This document shows positions 12,901 to 24,010 of a stretch of 64,000 bases of DNA, piece by piece; positions within the stretch are counted from its first letter, which is position 1; every line of letters starts with the position of its first letter. A program made the translations under genes and the position numbers. The stretch comes from Miscanthus floridulus. Taxonomy: Eukaryota; Streptophyta; Magnoliopsida; Poales; Poaceae. Under the pieces are notes generated by a model. The model ran no database searches. It was not told where the DNA came from and saw only the letters and a program-made list of their open reading frames with translations. The stretch lies in NCBI RefSeq assembly GCF_019320115.1, contig NC_089581.1, forward strand, positions 7,875,707 through 7,939,706, read 5' to 3'.

Positions 12901-13050
12901 TATACTGGTTCAGTGACGGTCCCACATGGCATGTAGCATGGCTCGATCTGAAATGGAGCCGCATTGTCGAATGCCGTATGTCGTCGGTTGTAGATTTTTG
13001 AGACGGTTAGAGAATAGGCGTAATAGGTTTTTGAGATTTATACATACTTA

Positions 13051-13573
13051 TGTTAGGTTTGGTCTCCCACCAGTTAGGTCCAACAGCCTTTTGGGCCTTG
13101 TTCTCGCGCTCTGATCGGGGGCGCCCAACCCTACATGGTTGGTAGGCCCCCGTCACACTGCGCTATAAATAAAGGTGGGGGCTGGCAGGCTCTTGATACG
13201 AGGTTCACCTGAGCCGCCACTCCCCACCGATATTCCCCATCCCGATCCGAGAGGGGCATAGCCAATGACGGGAAGCCGCCACCGTCTCCACTGCGCCACC
13301 ACTTCACTGCACCGACTCCTCTCTCCACCGAACGTCGCTGCCGGCGCGCAGATGGCATCAGCGAACGACACCCCAGCCGGCACTTCCACCACTCCGACTG
13401 CTTCGACTACTACGACCTTCGATGGTCTGTGACTTCATACTCCACCTATCCCTTTTCTCCCTTTTATGTCTATGTAGTTCATGCATTAGGTTTTATGTAT
13501 ATACTGTGATTCAAGAATATGTACCCCTACTTCACTGTGTACCCGATCTATTGAATATGAATGAAATGAATTG
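13051..13573 (+). repeat. Left LTR of the Copia element
   Basis: Begins TGTTAGGTTTGGTCTCCCAC. It carries a CTATAAATAAAGG TATA region near 13164 and matches the right LTR with scattered substitutions. Its last bases (CTAACA in the right LTR) are missing because the LTR is fused to pol at AATGAATT, a short GAAT microhomology. Confidence 0.88.
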
Positions 13574-13830
13574 AACATTGGAAATTAGTGAAGAAAGTCA
13601 TACGTTATTTGCAGGGTACGAAAGGCCTCATGCTTACGTATAGAAGATCTGATTCCCTGCAGATAGAGGGGTATTCAGATTCTGATTATGTGGGAGATGA
13701 AAGAAAATCCACGTCAGGATATATATTTACTCTCGCAGGAGGGGCTATATCGTGGAAAAGCTCCAAACAAACCGTAACTACATCCTCGATAATGTATGCT
13801 GAGTTTGTAGTATGCTATGAGGCAACGGGG
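13574..13830 (+). pseudogene. Copia RNase H fragment, palindrome arm 1
   Basis: Encodes the start of the Copia RNase H domain (VIRYLQGTKGLMLTYRRSD, YSDSDYVGDERKSTSGY, AISWKSSKQTVTTSS) and stops abruptly inside YEATG. Everything from 13569 to 13830 is repeated as its reverse complement at 13845-14106 with a 14-nt spacer, forming a near-perfect 262-bp palindrome. Confidence 0.88.
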
Positions 13831-16560
13831 AGCCAATTCACCTGCCCCGTTGCCTCATAGCATACTACAAACTCAGCATACATTATCGAGGATGTAGTTA
13901 CGGTTTGTTTGGAGCTTTTCTACGATATAGCCACTCCTGCGAGAGTAAATACATATCCTGACATGGATTTTCTTTCATCTCCCACATAATCAAAATCTGA
14001 ATACCCCTCTATCTGCAGGGAATCAGATCTTCTATACGTAAGCATGAGGCCTTTCGTACCCTGCAAATAACGCATGACTTTCTTCACTAATTTCCAATGT
14101 TCAATTCCTGGATTCTTTTTATATCTGCCAAGTAACCCGGTAACAAAAGCTAAGTCAGGGCGTGTACATACTTGAGCATATTGTAAACTTTCAACAGCTG
14201 AAGCATACGGTACCGCTTTCATTCGGTCAATTTCATATTGGTTCTTGGGACACTGATGTTCCCCAAATCTATCACCCTTTGACTATAGGTGCAGGTGAAG
14301 GACTACACGCATGCATACTAAATTTCTTCAGGACCTTTTCTATGTATGCCTTTTGCGATAATCCTAGAACCCCATTTCTTCTGTCTCGGTGAATCTCTAT
14401 TCCCAAAACGAACGAGGCCTCACCGAGATCTTTCATATCAAAGTTTGAGGACAAGAATTTCTTCGTTTCCATTAGTAGATTTATATCACTACTAGCAAGC
14501 AAGATATCATCCACATACAAAATTAGGAATATGTACTTTCCATTCTTGAACTTTGCATAAACGTAATTGTCCTCAACATTTTCCTTAAACCAAAAATCTT
14601 TTATCGTTCTATCAAACTTCAAATATCACTGTCAGCTTGCTTCAATCCGTAGATTGATTTCTTTAGGTGACATCCTATATTTCCTTTTTCTTTTACGACA
14701 AAACCTTTCGGTTGTGTCATATAAACATTTTCTTCTAAATCCCCGTTAAGGAAAGCCGTCCTTACATCCATTTTATGTAACTCCAAATCATAATGGGCTA
14801 CAAGTGTCATTATAATTCTGAAGGAATCTTTACATGAGACTGGAGAAAACATCTCATTGTAATCAATCCCTTCTCTTTGCGTAAAGCCCTTCGCCACAAG
14901 TCGCGCTTTAAATCTTTCTATATTCCCTTGGGAGTCATATTTTGTTTTGTAGATCCATTTACAACCTACTATTTTGACTTCTTTAGGAATAGTTTCTAAG
15001 TCCCAAACTTTATTGGTACTCATTGACTTCATTTCATCTTCCATGGCCTTAAGCCACTTTGATGAGTGGTTGCTTCTCATGGCTTTTTAAATGAGGTGGG
15101 ATCATCCCCCATCTGAAATTCTTCTGTCTCATAAACTTCATAGTCATCAGTAATAGCTGATCTTCTTATTTTTTGAGACCTTCTAGGTGTCTCTGGCACT
15201 TGTTCCACGTTGGGCTGTTGCTGTTCTTCCTCATGTGCGACATTTGGTTCTATAGGTTCCTTAAGGATAGGTTCCTCATGTTCATTCATTGTCGCCACGG
15301 GAGAACTTGCAACAGGTGTTGGCACTATAGTGTCCTGCACTATCAGCGCAACAGCAGCAGGTAGCGTGAAGAATGGTTCTTCAACCATCGGAGTGGGTAC
15401 ATGTACCCGCTTCTCCTGTAGGCTGATTTCTCATGCTACCATGCTCCCCCTGATCATGTTATCCTCTAAGAACACAGCGTGCCTTGTTTCTACAATCTTC
15501 GTATGTCTGTTAGAACAATAGAAGCGATATCCTTTTAATTTTTCTGGACAGCCAATAAAATGACAGCTAGCTATCTTAGAGTCTAACTTTCCTATGTTTG
15601 GGTTAAACACTTTTGCCTCAGCCGGACAGCTCCACACACGCAAATGGTTAAATGAGGGTTCCCTTCCTGGCCATAATTCATATGGTGTTTTAGGTACCGA
15701 TTTACTTGGTACTCGATTAAGTATGTGAATGGCGGTTTTTAGTGCCTCCATCCATAAATTAATCGGTAATGTGGAGTAACTTATCATGCTTCTTACCATA
15801 TCCATTAAGGTACGGTTACGTCTTTCAGCCACTCCATTCTGCTGAGGCTCCCCTGGTGTGGAGTACTGAGCGACTATGCCATTTTCCTGTAGAAACTTTG
15901 CAAACGGTCCAGGAATTTGGCCATATGGGGTATGTCGCCCATAGTACTCTCCACCTCGGTCTGATCGTACTATCTTGATTTTCTTATTATGTTGATTTTC
16001 AACTTCATCTTTAAATATTTTGAATTTATCCAATGCTTCCGATCTTTCTTTAATTGGATAAATATTGTCATAACGAGAGTAGACGTCTGTGAATGTTATA
16101 AACAAATCATAACCATCTACACTTTTCATAGGAAAAGGACTACATATGTCTGCGTGGATTATTTCTAAAATTCCTATGCTTTGTTTGGCATCTTTCTTAA
16201 TTTTCTTAACATACTTTTCTTTGATACAATCAACACATTGTTCTAAATCTGAAAATTCTAAGTGCGGGAGAATTGATTCTTTAACCAATCGTTCTATTTT
16301 CCTCCTCGAAATATGGCCCAAGCGACAATGCCATAATTTCAAAGGGACATTATCAATTCTCTTCCGCTTCTTAGTTACATTCACAGATGGGGAATCATTC
16401 ATATTCTCATCGCATACATTGTTCGCATTCTCAGCAAGAGATAATAAATAAAGCTTGTCTTGTCGGAAGGCAAGACCAACACATTTATTATCAACCAGTA
16501 TCTTACACTTGCCACCACCAAAGTGGCAATCAATTCCATCATCATCAAGTTTCGAAACGC
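13831..16560 (-). pseudogene. Inverted Copia pol block: GAG-pre-integrase, integrase, RT, RNase H
   Basis: Read on the minus strand from 16560 down, it encodes a GAG-pre-integrase piece ([20 protein letters not shown]), the integrase core ([47 protein letters not shown]), a linker, RT (WIYKTKYDSQGNIERFKARL, DVRTAFLNGDL, ILYVDDILLAS) and RNase H (YLQGTKGLMLTYRRSD). Several breaks are visible: the frame shifts near 15430 and 15080, a break in RT near 14620, and a Trp-to-stop change in the RNase H motif AISWKSSKQ at about 13920. It lacks gag and protease and is opposite in direction to its own LTRs. It cannot encode a working polyprotein. Confidence 0.85.
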
Positions 16561-16974
16561 TATGTATTTACTCTCGCAGGAGGGGCTATATCGTGGAAAA
16601 GCTCCAAACAAACCGTAACTACATCCTCGACAATGTATGCCGAGTTTGTAGCATGCTATGAGGCAACGGGGCAGGTGAATTGGCTGAAGAAATTCATACC
16701 CGGATTAAAAGTGATTGATAACATAAATGAACCTATGAGGTTGTATTGTGATAACAACCCAGCAGTACAGTATGCTCACAACAATAGGTCAAGTGGTGCT
16801 ATCAAACATATTGACATAAAGTACTATGTTGTGAAAGATAAAGTTTGGGATCATATAATAAATCTTGAGCATATAAATACAGACAAAATGCTCGTGGATC
16901 CACTCATAAAGGGCTTACCACCAAACATGTTCAAAGAACACGTAGCCGGCATGGATTTAAGGGAAAGCCTGTGA
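16561..16974 (+). pseudogene. Copia RNase H 3' end (forward)
   Basis: Forward copy of the RNase H end: [20 protein letters not shown], then YCDNNPAVQYAHNNRSSGAI, HIDIKYYVVKDKV, DPLIKGLPPNMFKEHVAGM, stop at 16972. It joins abruptly to the inverted block at about 16560 and is the third partial copy of this domain in the element. It is followed by the normal 3' UTR and polypurine tract. Confidence 0.85.
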
Positions 16975-17174
16975 TTCCCGAACATATAAAGGGCCCAAGA
17001 GAGAATTTCATTCTAATACGAAGAGGGGTGTTGTGGCTGTTAGTCTAACGGCACTGATTGCTGTGACGATGAGATAGCTCTATGCACTAATCTGTAAATG
17101 AATAGGATAGAAGCAAGAAAAATATGAATTGAAAGTTTTGAGTATGAAATTAAAGAACGAAGAAAAGATGAGAG

Positions 17175-17188
17175 ATCAAGGGGGAGAA
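17175..17188 (+). other. Polypurine tract of the Copia element
   Basis: GATCAAGGGGGAGAA sits directly before the TG of the right LTR on the + strand. This is the usual plus-strand primer site and confirms element orientation. Confidence 0.75.
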
Positions 17189-17714
17189 TGTTAGGTTTGA
17201 TCTCCCACCAGTTAGGCCAATGGCCTTTTGGGCCTTGTTCTCGCGTCCTGATCGGAGGCGCCCAACCCTACATGGTTGATGGGCCCCCGTCACACTGCGC
17301 TATAAATAAAGGTGGGGGCCAGCAGGCTCTTGATACGAGGTTCACCTGAGCCGCCACTCCCCACCGATATTCCCCATCCCGATCCGAGAGGGGCGCAGCC
17401 AGTGACGGGAAGCCGCCACCATCTTCACTGCACCACCACTTCACTGCACTGACTCCTCTCTCCACCGAACGTCGCTGCTGGCGCGCAGATGGCATCAGCG
17501 AATGAGACCTCGGCCGGCGCTTCCACCACTCTGACTGCTTCGACCACTACGGCCTTCGATGGTCTACGACTTCATATTCCACCTATCCCTTTTCTCCCTT
17601 TTATATCTCTGTAGTTCATGCATAAGGTTTTGTGTATATACTGTGATTCAAGAACATATACCCCTACTTCATTGTGTACTTGATCTGTTGAATATGAATG
17701 AAATGAATCTAACA
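17189..17714 (+). repeat. Right LTR of the Copia element
   Basis: Starts TGTTAGGTTTGATCTCCCAC and ends AATGAATCTAACA, so the 6-bp inverted ends TGTTAG/CTAACA are intact. It is collinear with 13051-13573. Confidence 0.9.
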
Positions 17715-17744
17715 ATTTACACACACGCGCGTGCGTAAATAAAA

Positions 17745-18465
17745 GAGCAAAGCATGCTTCCCGGTGCCCGCTGCCTTCTCCGTCCGCGCGCCCCCATTTC
17801 CTCTGGGTCGTCGACCACTTATCACGCCCACTAGCCAGCGCGCTCGTTCACGTGCGTCGGTGCGTGTTCCGGCCGGCGGCGCCGACGATGGCTCGCGGAG
17901 TTTGCGGTACGGTGGTGCTGGAGCTGGATCGACGCAACACGCGCGCGCGGAGCAGAGCCGAAAGTCCGAGCTCGCGTGTTAGGCCCGTCCCACGATCCAG
18001 ATCCGTCTCTCCTCTGACCGCCTGACAAGGAGAGGGAGAGCCCAGCAGACACGTCGTCGTCCCTGCTGGCTGCTGTGTGAGACCCTGAGCGAGCTCGATC
18101 AGGTGGCCAGCAGGTTCGCTGATCGAGTTCCTCTGCCCGAGTGCTCTCCCTGCCTTCCGAAGTGCTTGCCGTCCTCAGCTTCCATCTTCTTCAGTCCCAG
18201 GAGTCAAACATGCGCACATTAACACTGTATATAGTTTTCTCGGGTTGACACGTAGAGAAGGGTCAAAAAGGAGACACAACGCATTGGTCTACTTGTACTC
18301 GGTGCTTCCCTGACCGAAGAAGCTGAATTGCCGGCGGGTGTGTGCATGCATGCAGACTGCAAGTCTAATCAAATTTCCTCCCCTGAAAGACAACGACTAG
18401 ACAAGCAAGCATTTACTTGTTCATTCCAAGGTCAAATGACAATGCAAAACGTCTCTCCCTCTCAT
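17745..18465 (+). promoter_or_regulatory. Upstream region of secreted-peptide gene (copy B)
   Basis: GC-rich promoter block collinear with 9360-10020. It runs into the 5' flank of the small peptide gene at 18646. Confidence 0.65.
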
Positions 18466-18522
18466 CTCTCCGCGCACTACTAGCTAGTGTTTACCATGTA
18501 GCCGTGCGTGCGCCCGTGCATG

Positions 18523-18530
18523 TATTTATA
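18523..18530 (+). promoter_or_regulatory. TATA-like box of the peptide gene
   Basis: TATTTATA lies 116 bp before the start codon at 18646, a normal distance for a plant core promoter with a short leader. Confidence 0.5.
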
Positions 18531-18645
18531 CGCATGCATTGCATACACATCGCAGCACAGCCTCACACGACGATCGCGGCAATTAAGGCTACTCGATCGC
18601 GATCGATTGCTAGCTGTGAAGTGTGAATCCATCCATCGATCGACC

Positions 18646-18912
18646 ATGAGGTCCTCGAAGCTTGCAGTCGTCGTTGCAGCAGCGGTTCTTGTCCTTGCCG
18701 TGCTCGCCTCAGGTGGCGGCGTCGTTGGCGCGGCGGCGCGGCCGTTGGTGATGAGGCAGGGCGCCGGCAGCTCGGGCGCCGGCGCCGTGCTGGATCGCGT
18801 CGCCGTGGCTGTGGAGCACACGAGCACGAACTCCTCGGCGCAGCCGTCCAACTGCACCTACGGGAGCAACTCCGGCGGCGTGTGCCCTCCCGCTCCCGGT
18901 GTAGGGCACTAG
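18646..18912 (+). CDS. Small secreted peptide precursor, PIP-like C-terminus
   Basis: A single 88-aa ORF starting MRSSKLAVVVAAAVLVLAVL has a clear signal peptide (about residues 1-30, cut near GAAA). It is followed by an Ala/Gly/Val-rich variable part and a compact C-terminus with two Cys, NCTYGSNSGG then VCPPAPGVGH, ending right at the stop. Short precursors with a signal peptide, a variable middle and a conserved tail resemble plant signalling peptides. The final PxPGVGH recalls the GxGH ending of PAMP-induced peptides (PIP/PIPL), but the two Cys and the lack of an exact SGPS make this only a resemblance. A TATA-like box at 18523 and the duplicated upstream block support it as a real gene. 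It could also be an unclassified grass-specific secreted peptide. Confidence 0.6.
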   Translation: MRSSKLAVVVAAAVLVLAVLASGGGVVGAAARPLVMRQGAGSSGAGAVLDRVAVAVEHTSTNSSAQPSNCTYGSNSGGVCPPAPGVGH

Positions 18913-21370
18913 CCACTAGCAGTAGCAGCAAGTCCCAGCCAGGCAGCCGCCCAGCCACCCAGAAATGCCCCGGCTGGGCGCGCGGCTGCCCAGATTTCCC
19001 CGTTACAACATTCGTGTGTACTAGCTTCTAGTCGGCCCAAAAAATCCTAGGGCCCAGATGGTTACTCTTGTGTATGGTTCCACTATGTATGTCGACGTGT
19101 GAACAGGCCTTCAGCCCTACGGACACAGGTTACAGGTTTATCAATTGTTGTTATTTGTCTCTCAAAAAAAACCAGTTGTTATTTTTATTTCGCTATAAAA
19201 AAAATGCTGTTGTTTTTTATTATTATATTACTTTATTTATTATTATTGGAGCCTCTGTTTGATTGCCGTCGAGTGATGCACCATTACAGTAGTACTAGTC
19301 TACTACTAGGCCTGCATTTGTGGGTAGGCCTAGTAAACTTTTTTTTTGTTTTCTTGGAGTATTCTAATAATTTATTGTAATCGTCTTTGTGTTATTTGAG
19401 ACACGACCTTAAACTAAATTTAACAAGCGAGCCTAAGTTCAAGTCCATTCAAAATCACATAGTTTTAATTCTGAAAGAAAAACAAGAATAATATGAGCAA
19501 TTTTAAAACAAGCCACCAATCGAGCTCAACGAAACCTTTTGTGTTCGGCCCTAATTGCATATCTGTAATGCTTGCTTGACCTTGCCTCTCTATCGTATTT
19601 GTTATTGTAGTTGGTTGGACTAGGGTGGCTTGTGCAAATGAGCAGAGGCAGGTGGAGCATGCATCTAAGATGGTACACAAGAATTGGGCTAGGCACACTA
19701 ATTGGAGAAAGAGAGGCACAGGATCGTCATAGAGAACGACAGAAGTCATCGGTGGCTATGACGCCATCTTTCATGAACTACATGGCTTCTCTAGACTATG
19801 ATCTATGACACGATTCCTGTAATCCTGTTCGTCTTTCAAAGAACATGATTTAATAATCCTTTGACATCATGGGTCCAATGATCCACGTTGAGGCAAAAGA
19901 ACACAACATCCTTGTCCTTGTCTAATGAATCTAGTGATTGGCCGACACAGCGGAGAGATGTTCTAAGGTGGCAATGGATCCTCGCCTCATGGATCTCTTG
20001 GCATCGATATAGTGTTTAGCTAGACAACAAATCCTTGTCTTACATATATGCAACTTGGAACACACACAGAGAGAGAGAGAGAGTACTTACTAATTAATAT
20101 GTGGCAACCGATGCCCAATATTAAGAATCTACATGATTTTCTATACTTTTACATGGTAGGATACTAGTGTGGCACCAACCACGCTTGTATATAGGTAGGG
20201 GTCGGTAGAAAAGATCATGCCTCTTTGGTGACACTAAGGGCTTCCCCAACGTGCTAGGATGGTGTACTGCCCCATCGTTCACCTCGGCATTAACATACCA
20301 TGTCACTTTCTTTGGTGGTCTCGTAGATGCTTGTAGTAATCTGCAGAATAACTGGTATCCCTACCTGACAAACAGTAGAAGAAAACGCTCAAGAATGTGA
20401 TGTGATCGGCGGATGGTGACCTTGGAGAGGGAGAAAGGAGAAAAGGTTGCTGCACACACGTTCTTTTTGTTGTACGGGAGCATGACGACGGCGGATGGCG
20501 CCCTTAGGGAGAGAGAGTGCGGGTTTCTATTTTTTGTCAACGTAGAATCCAGATTTTAGTTTGAGGCTAATGATTCTATATGGCTGCGCTGTGTGCGCCC
20601 TAGTAGTTAACTTGTGGGTGCCACTGTCACCATATCACTATCGGTTTGAACATTTTTTTATAGAACGACAGGGGAGCCTCTACCTATTTTTTTTATATAT
20701 ATTAAAAAAAGAATATGGTACAAAATATATTGAAAAAGAATATGGTACAAAATGTACAGAGTACAAGGCTCTTAGAGCACTTGATGTCCGCTTACACAAG
20801 AAAAATCTGCATCAGCGTAACATTTGAAAATCGAGTCTACAATGGTTTGGAATCGAAACTATTTTCATGTATTACGCTAGAAAAACTCGATGTTGATGTG
20901 TTACGCTAAATGAAGTTAGTTTAGGTAGTTGTTTATCTAAAACTACTGGAGTTGCTCGCCTATACATATACTTGATCAATCGTATTACTTACTACGAGTG
21001 TACGACTTATATACAGGATCATCGTAATGCTTGCTATGGAGAAATTGCAAGTTTTACAATATGTTAGTTAAATACAAATTTTGTATTACCATCGTGTATA
21101 TCAAATCTCATGGACACATGCACATAACGCACAATTTCACACAGGCATAATCCAGAAACTAAGCGTGCAAACGAGAACTACTATGATAACAAAACACAAT
21201 CTCACACAGGCCCGGTAGATTCTGAAATTCAAAAGCACTCCCAGCAAAATTTCGATGAAATCACGGATTGCCCTCTCAGAATAGCTATTTCAGTTGAATT
21301 AATCAAGAACATTACTTCACTTCAACCTCAATACTCAACTCCATCACCAAGAATCGGGGGAGTTCGGGAA
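18913..21370. other. Intergenic spacer, AT-rich
   Basis: After a short 3' UTR, this 2.4-kb stretch has only short ORFs without recognisable domains. It holds a (GA)n microsatellite near 20068-20083 and AT-rich tracts around 19150-19400 and 20680-20750. I see no gene in it. Confidence 0.5.
20068..20083. repeat. (GA)n microsatellite
   Basis: Eight uninterrupted GA dinucleotides after a CACACA run. Confidence 0.8.
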
Positions 21371-21434
21371 AACTTCACCTATCGCCGAATCAAAGAACTA
21401 CTACTCGGATCACGCGGACGACAAAACCTGCTCT

Positions 21435-21767
21435 TCATCTCGAACAAAGTGTCGCTTCTTTCTTGCCACCGCCGCTGCCGCCGCAGTCGCCGTACAAGAT
21501 GAACTCTGAGGCGTGGAACTCCACCTCGGGCGCCGCCTGCTGCTGCTGACTGCTCGCGGCCGCGGACGACGCGTCGGCCCCTCCGGTGGACGCCCCGGTG
21601 TCCCCGCTGCTGCTGGCGGTGGCGGGAGTCGAGGGGGGCTTGTAGTACATGCGCCCCGTCTGGGGGCAGTGCGAGTAGGAGCGCACGGCGATCCGGGCGC
21701 CCATGTCCAGCAACTCCTCGCACACGCGGCCGTACCGGCTGCCGATCGGCGCCGACTTCCTCCTCAT
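21435..21767 (-). CDS. Hypothetical 110-aa protein, Ala/Gln/Ser-rich
   Basis: Minus-strand ORF from ATG at 21767 to the stop at 21435. It begins MRRKSAPIGSRYGRVCEELL and continues DMGARIAVRSYSHCPQTGRM, YYKPP. A low-complexity Ser/Ala/Gly/Gln linker follows, then an ordered tail EVEFHASEFILYGDCGG and a basic end. The sharp contrast between an ordered front, a biased linker and an ordered tail, together with strong third-position GC, suggests a real small gene. I do not recognise the family. The frame is open upstream to 21962, but that extension enters a MITE at 21923, so the start at 21767 is preferred. No membrane segment or signal peptide is seen. Confidence 0.6.
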   Translation of the reverse strand: MRRKSAPIGSRYGRVCEELLDMGARIAVRSYSHCPQTGRMYYKPPSTPATASSSGDTGASTGGADASSAAASSQQQQAAPEVEFHASEFILYGDCGGSGGGKKEATLCSR

Positions 21768-21922
21768 CACTTCCAGACTCCTCCCAAGAACGGCGCGCGG
21801 ACGACGGGATGTGCGCGGCGAGGCTGGAGTTGGATCAGCCGAGGGATATGAACGTTGCCGAGCGCGGCGCGATCGAGGATGTCGGTTTTCTTGCTGGATC
21901 GAAGCGCGGCGCGAGTTCTTTG

Positions 21923-22167
21923 GGCCGTGTTTAGATCGTAAATTTTTTTTTAATCTGGACACTGCAGCAGGTTTCGTGTGTATTTAATAAACTTTGTTCG
22001 ATCATAGACTAATTAGCCTCAAAAAATTCGTCTCGTGATTTACCACTAAACTATGTAATTAGTTATTTTTTTTTATCTATATTTAATGCTCTATGTATAT
22101 GTTTAAAAATTGATGTGACGAAGAGAAAGTAAAAAAACTTAAATTTGAAAGTGATCTAAACAAGGCC
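21923..22167. mobile_element. Tourist-like MITE (GGCCGTGTTTAGATC ends)
   Basis: About 245 bp with inverted ends GGCCGTGTTTAGATC and GATCTAAACAAGGCC. Internal blocks (GACTAATTAGCCTCAAAAAA, TCGTCTCGTGATTTAC, TAATTAGTTATTTTT, TTGATGTGACGAAGA) are shared with the element at 58058-58298. The flanking TTA duplication is not intact here. Confidence 0.75.
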
Positions 22168-23870
22168 TCAGGTTTCTTTTCTCGCGGTCGCGGCGGATTT
22201 GATGGCTGGAGGGCGAGACTGGGAAGAACGAAGCAAGCACCTCGGGAAAAGGGATGCGTGGGTATTTGTAGCCTGGTGAGGAGAGGAGGTCGGCGCGGCG
22301 CGGGCCGGCGGGTGGGGAGAGTCCGGCGACGGCGTGGGTTGCGACGGACTGCGGCTCGGACTCGAGTTTGCAGGGGTCGCGCGCGTGGGCGCCACGCAGT
22401 TTCCTTACTTTCCTGGCAAGGAAACTGGCGATACGTGGCAACCAGGGCCCACCTGCAGTGAGAAATCGGAATCCAAATCCTTGCTCTAATCTACTACTCC
22501 TTGGCAAGGGACGGGTCACGTAGTTGGCAACTGGATACTACCTCCGCCCCTGAATAGAGCCTGTTTGAATTAGTTATGACTATTTATTAGCTAAGGCTAA
22601 AAAACGATTTAAATCAACTCTCTTATTTGGATTAGTTAGGGTAAGTACATTGCTACCTATCAGCGGTCTCATACGTCATCTCTTGGAATGCCGCGTAGAA
22701 TTTTTGCTTATATATATGGAGGAAAGAGAAAGGTGAGAGAAAAATTGGTCGTTTCGTGAAACAACGGCCTCATGAGCTAAGATTTAGTACTACAGGACAA
22801 CTGTTATACCATTTTATGAGTTGTTGTTGTCATACAACTCACAACTTTACTTTTTTATTTTGTGCATGAATTAAGAAATTATGAGTTACTATGAGACAAT
22901 TTAAAAACAACTATTGTATATGTTGTCTTTTAAGTCGTTCTAAATTTACGTGGCAATACATGAGATCACTTTTAAGACAACACCTATGTACTTGTCCTTA
23001 GAACTACTTATTAAAGATCACTTTCCGTTGGCTTGTTCAGAAAAACATGCTCAATGGCCATCTTCAAACGTGTGTTCTACATATATATAGCCCAAGCTAA
23101 CCCCACCCAACTCTAGAATTGAATCAGCTTGCCCATAAGTCAGTCCTTTATGTGGGGAACACATCCACTTGAAAATATCCCTCACACAACTCCAAATTTA
23201 AATTGCTAAAAAGAACACAGAAGAAAACATGGTGCATATTCAAGGCCCTTAAAAAAACAGGAATTACACATGAACCTGTTTATTTTCACATGAAAAACAC
23301 AATAAATAAATTTTTTTCCCTACATTCTGAAGGATCCCTAAAAATATTTTCCACATACATAGCATTTGTAACTCCCTCTCCAATCCAAGGTAGTAGCATT
23401 TTTGTAGAAACGCCTAAATTTTAAGAGGTATCATGTACTTCCAAATGATAATTGCATTTCCGTTTTTGACACCATCGTTAATTAGGAATCTATAAAGAGA
23501 CTTTGTAGTGAAAGAATTAAATTTGTCGATGACCTGAACCTACCGAACCTTGTCCTTCTTGTTACTAGAAATCTGTATATCCCTCAGATCATCGTTCTAA
23601 TTCAGAATTATAAAACTTCTCCTTCCCACGGATTCTGACGGAGTGACGGTAAGACACCTGCTGTTGCTACTTGCTCAGACCGTCAGACGTGTTTCCCACA
23701 ACGAGAAACAAACAGACTTTATGACACGATTATGATTATTATATTGAGAATAAATGGGATTGCTGGCCCTAACAAACGTGCTCTAACCAACTCTCTCGAA
23801 GCTCATGTAAACGGACGGACCCGGACACACTGCCTATGCTGCAAGCCTGCAACCCAACCCAACCCCTGTT
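22168..23870. other. Intergenic spacer
   Basis: A GC-rich part (22190-22460), possibly the upstream part of the minus-strand gene at 21435-21767, then AT-rich sequence. MITE-like pieces around 22555-22800 have no clear borders. No gene is supported. Confidence 0.4.
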
Positions 23871-24010
23871 CTTCCATTTACCCCCAGCGTGCGCGCTCTC
23901 TCTCGTGGCGACGACTGGGAGGCCGTGTCGCTGCCGGCCTGCCGCCTTACGCCAGGTGCGAGGTGCCCAGGTCTTCATCAGACCCTTCGCCGGCGACGAG
24001 CACCACCAGG
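23870..24010 (+). other. Probable leader exon of the RTE1-homolog gene
   Basis: GC-rich block ending ACCACCAG|GTACGCC, a good donor site near 24009. It precedes an AT-rich intron that ends in CTGTTGCAG just before 24448. No long ORF is preserved, so I take it as 5' UTR. Confidence 0.5.

Larger units (their letters stand above)
13051..17714 (+). mobile_element. Rearranged, defective Ty1/Copia LTR retrotransposon
   Basis: Two LTRs in the same orientation (13051-13573 and 17189-17714) start TGTTAG, and the right one ends CTAACA. A polypurine tract precedes the right LTR. The interior is not gag-pol. It holds a forward RNase H fragment, an inverted pol block (integrase to RNase H on the minus strand) and the forward RNase H 3' end. 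The primer-binding site, gag and protease are absent. Flanks ACTTA and ATTTA match at 4 of 5 bases, a possible worn target duplication. Confidence 0.88.
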
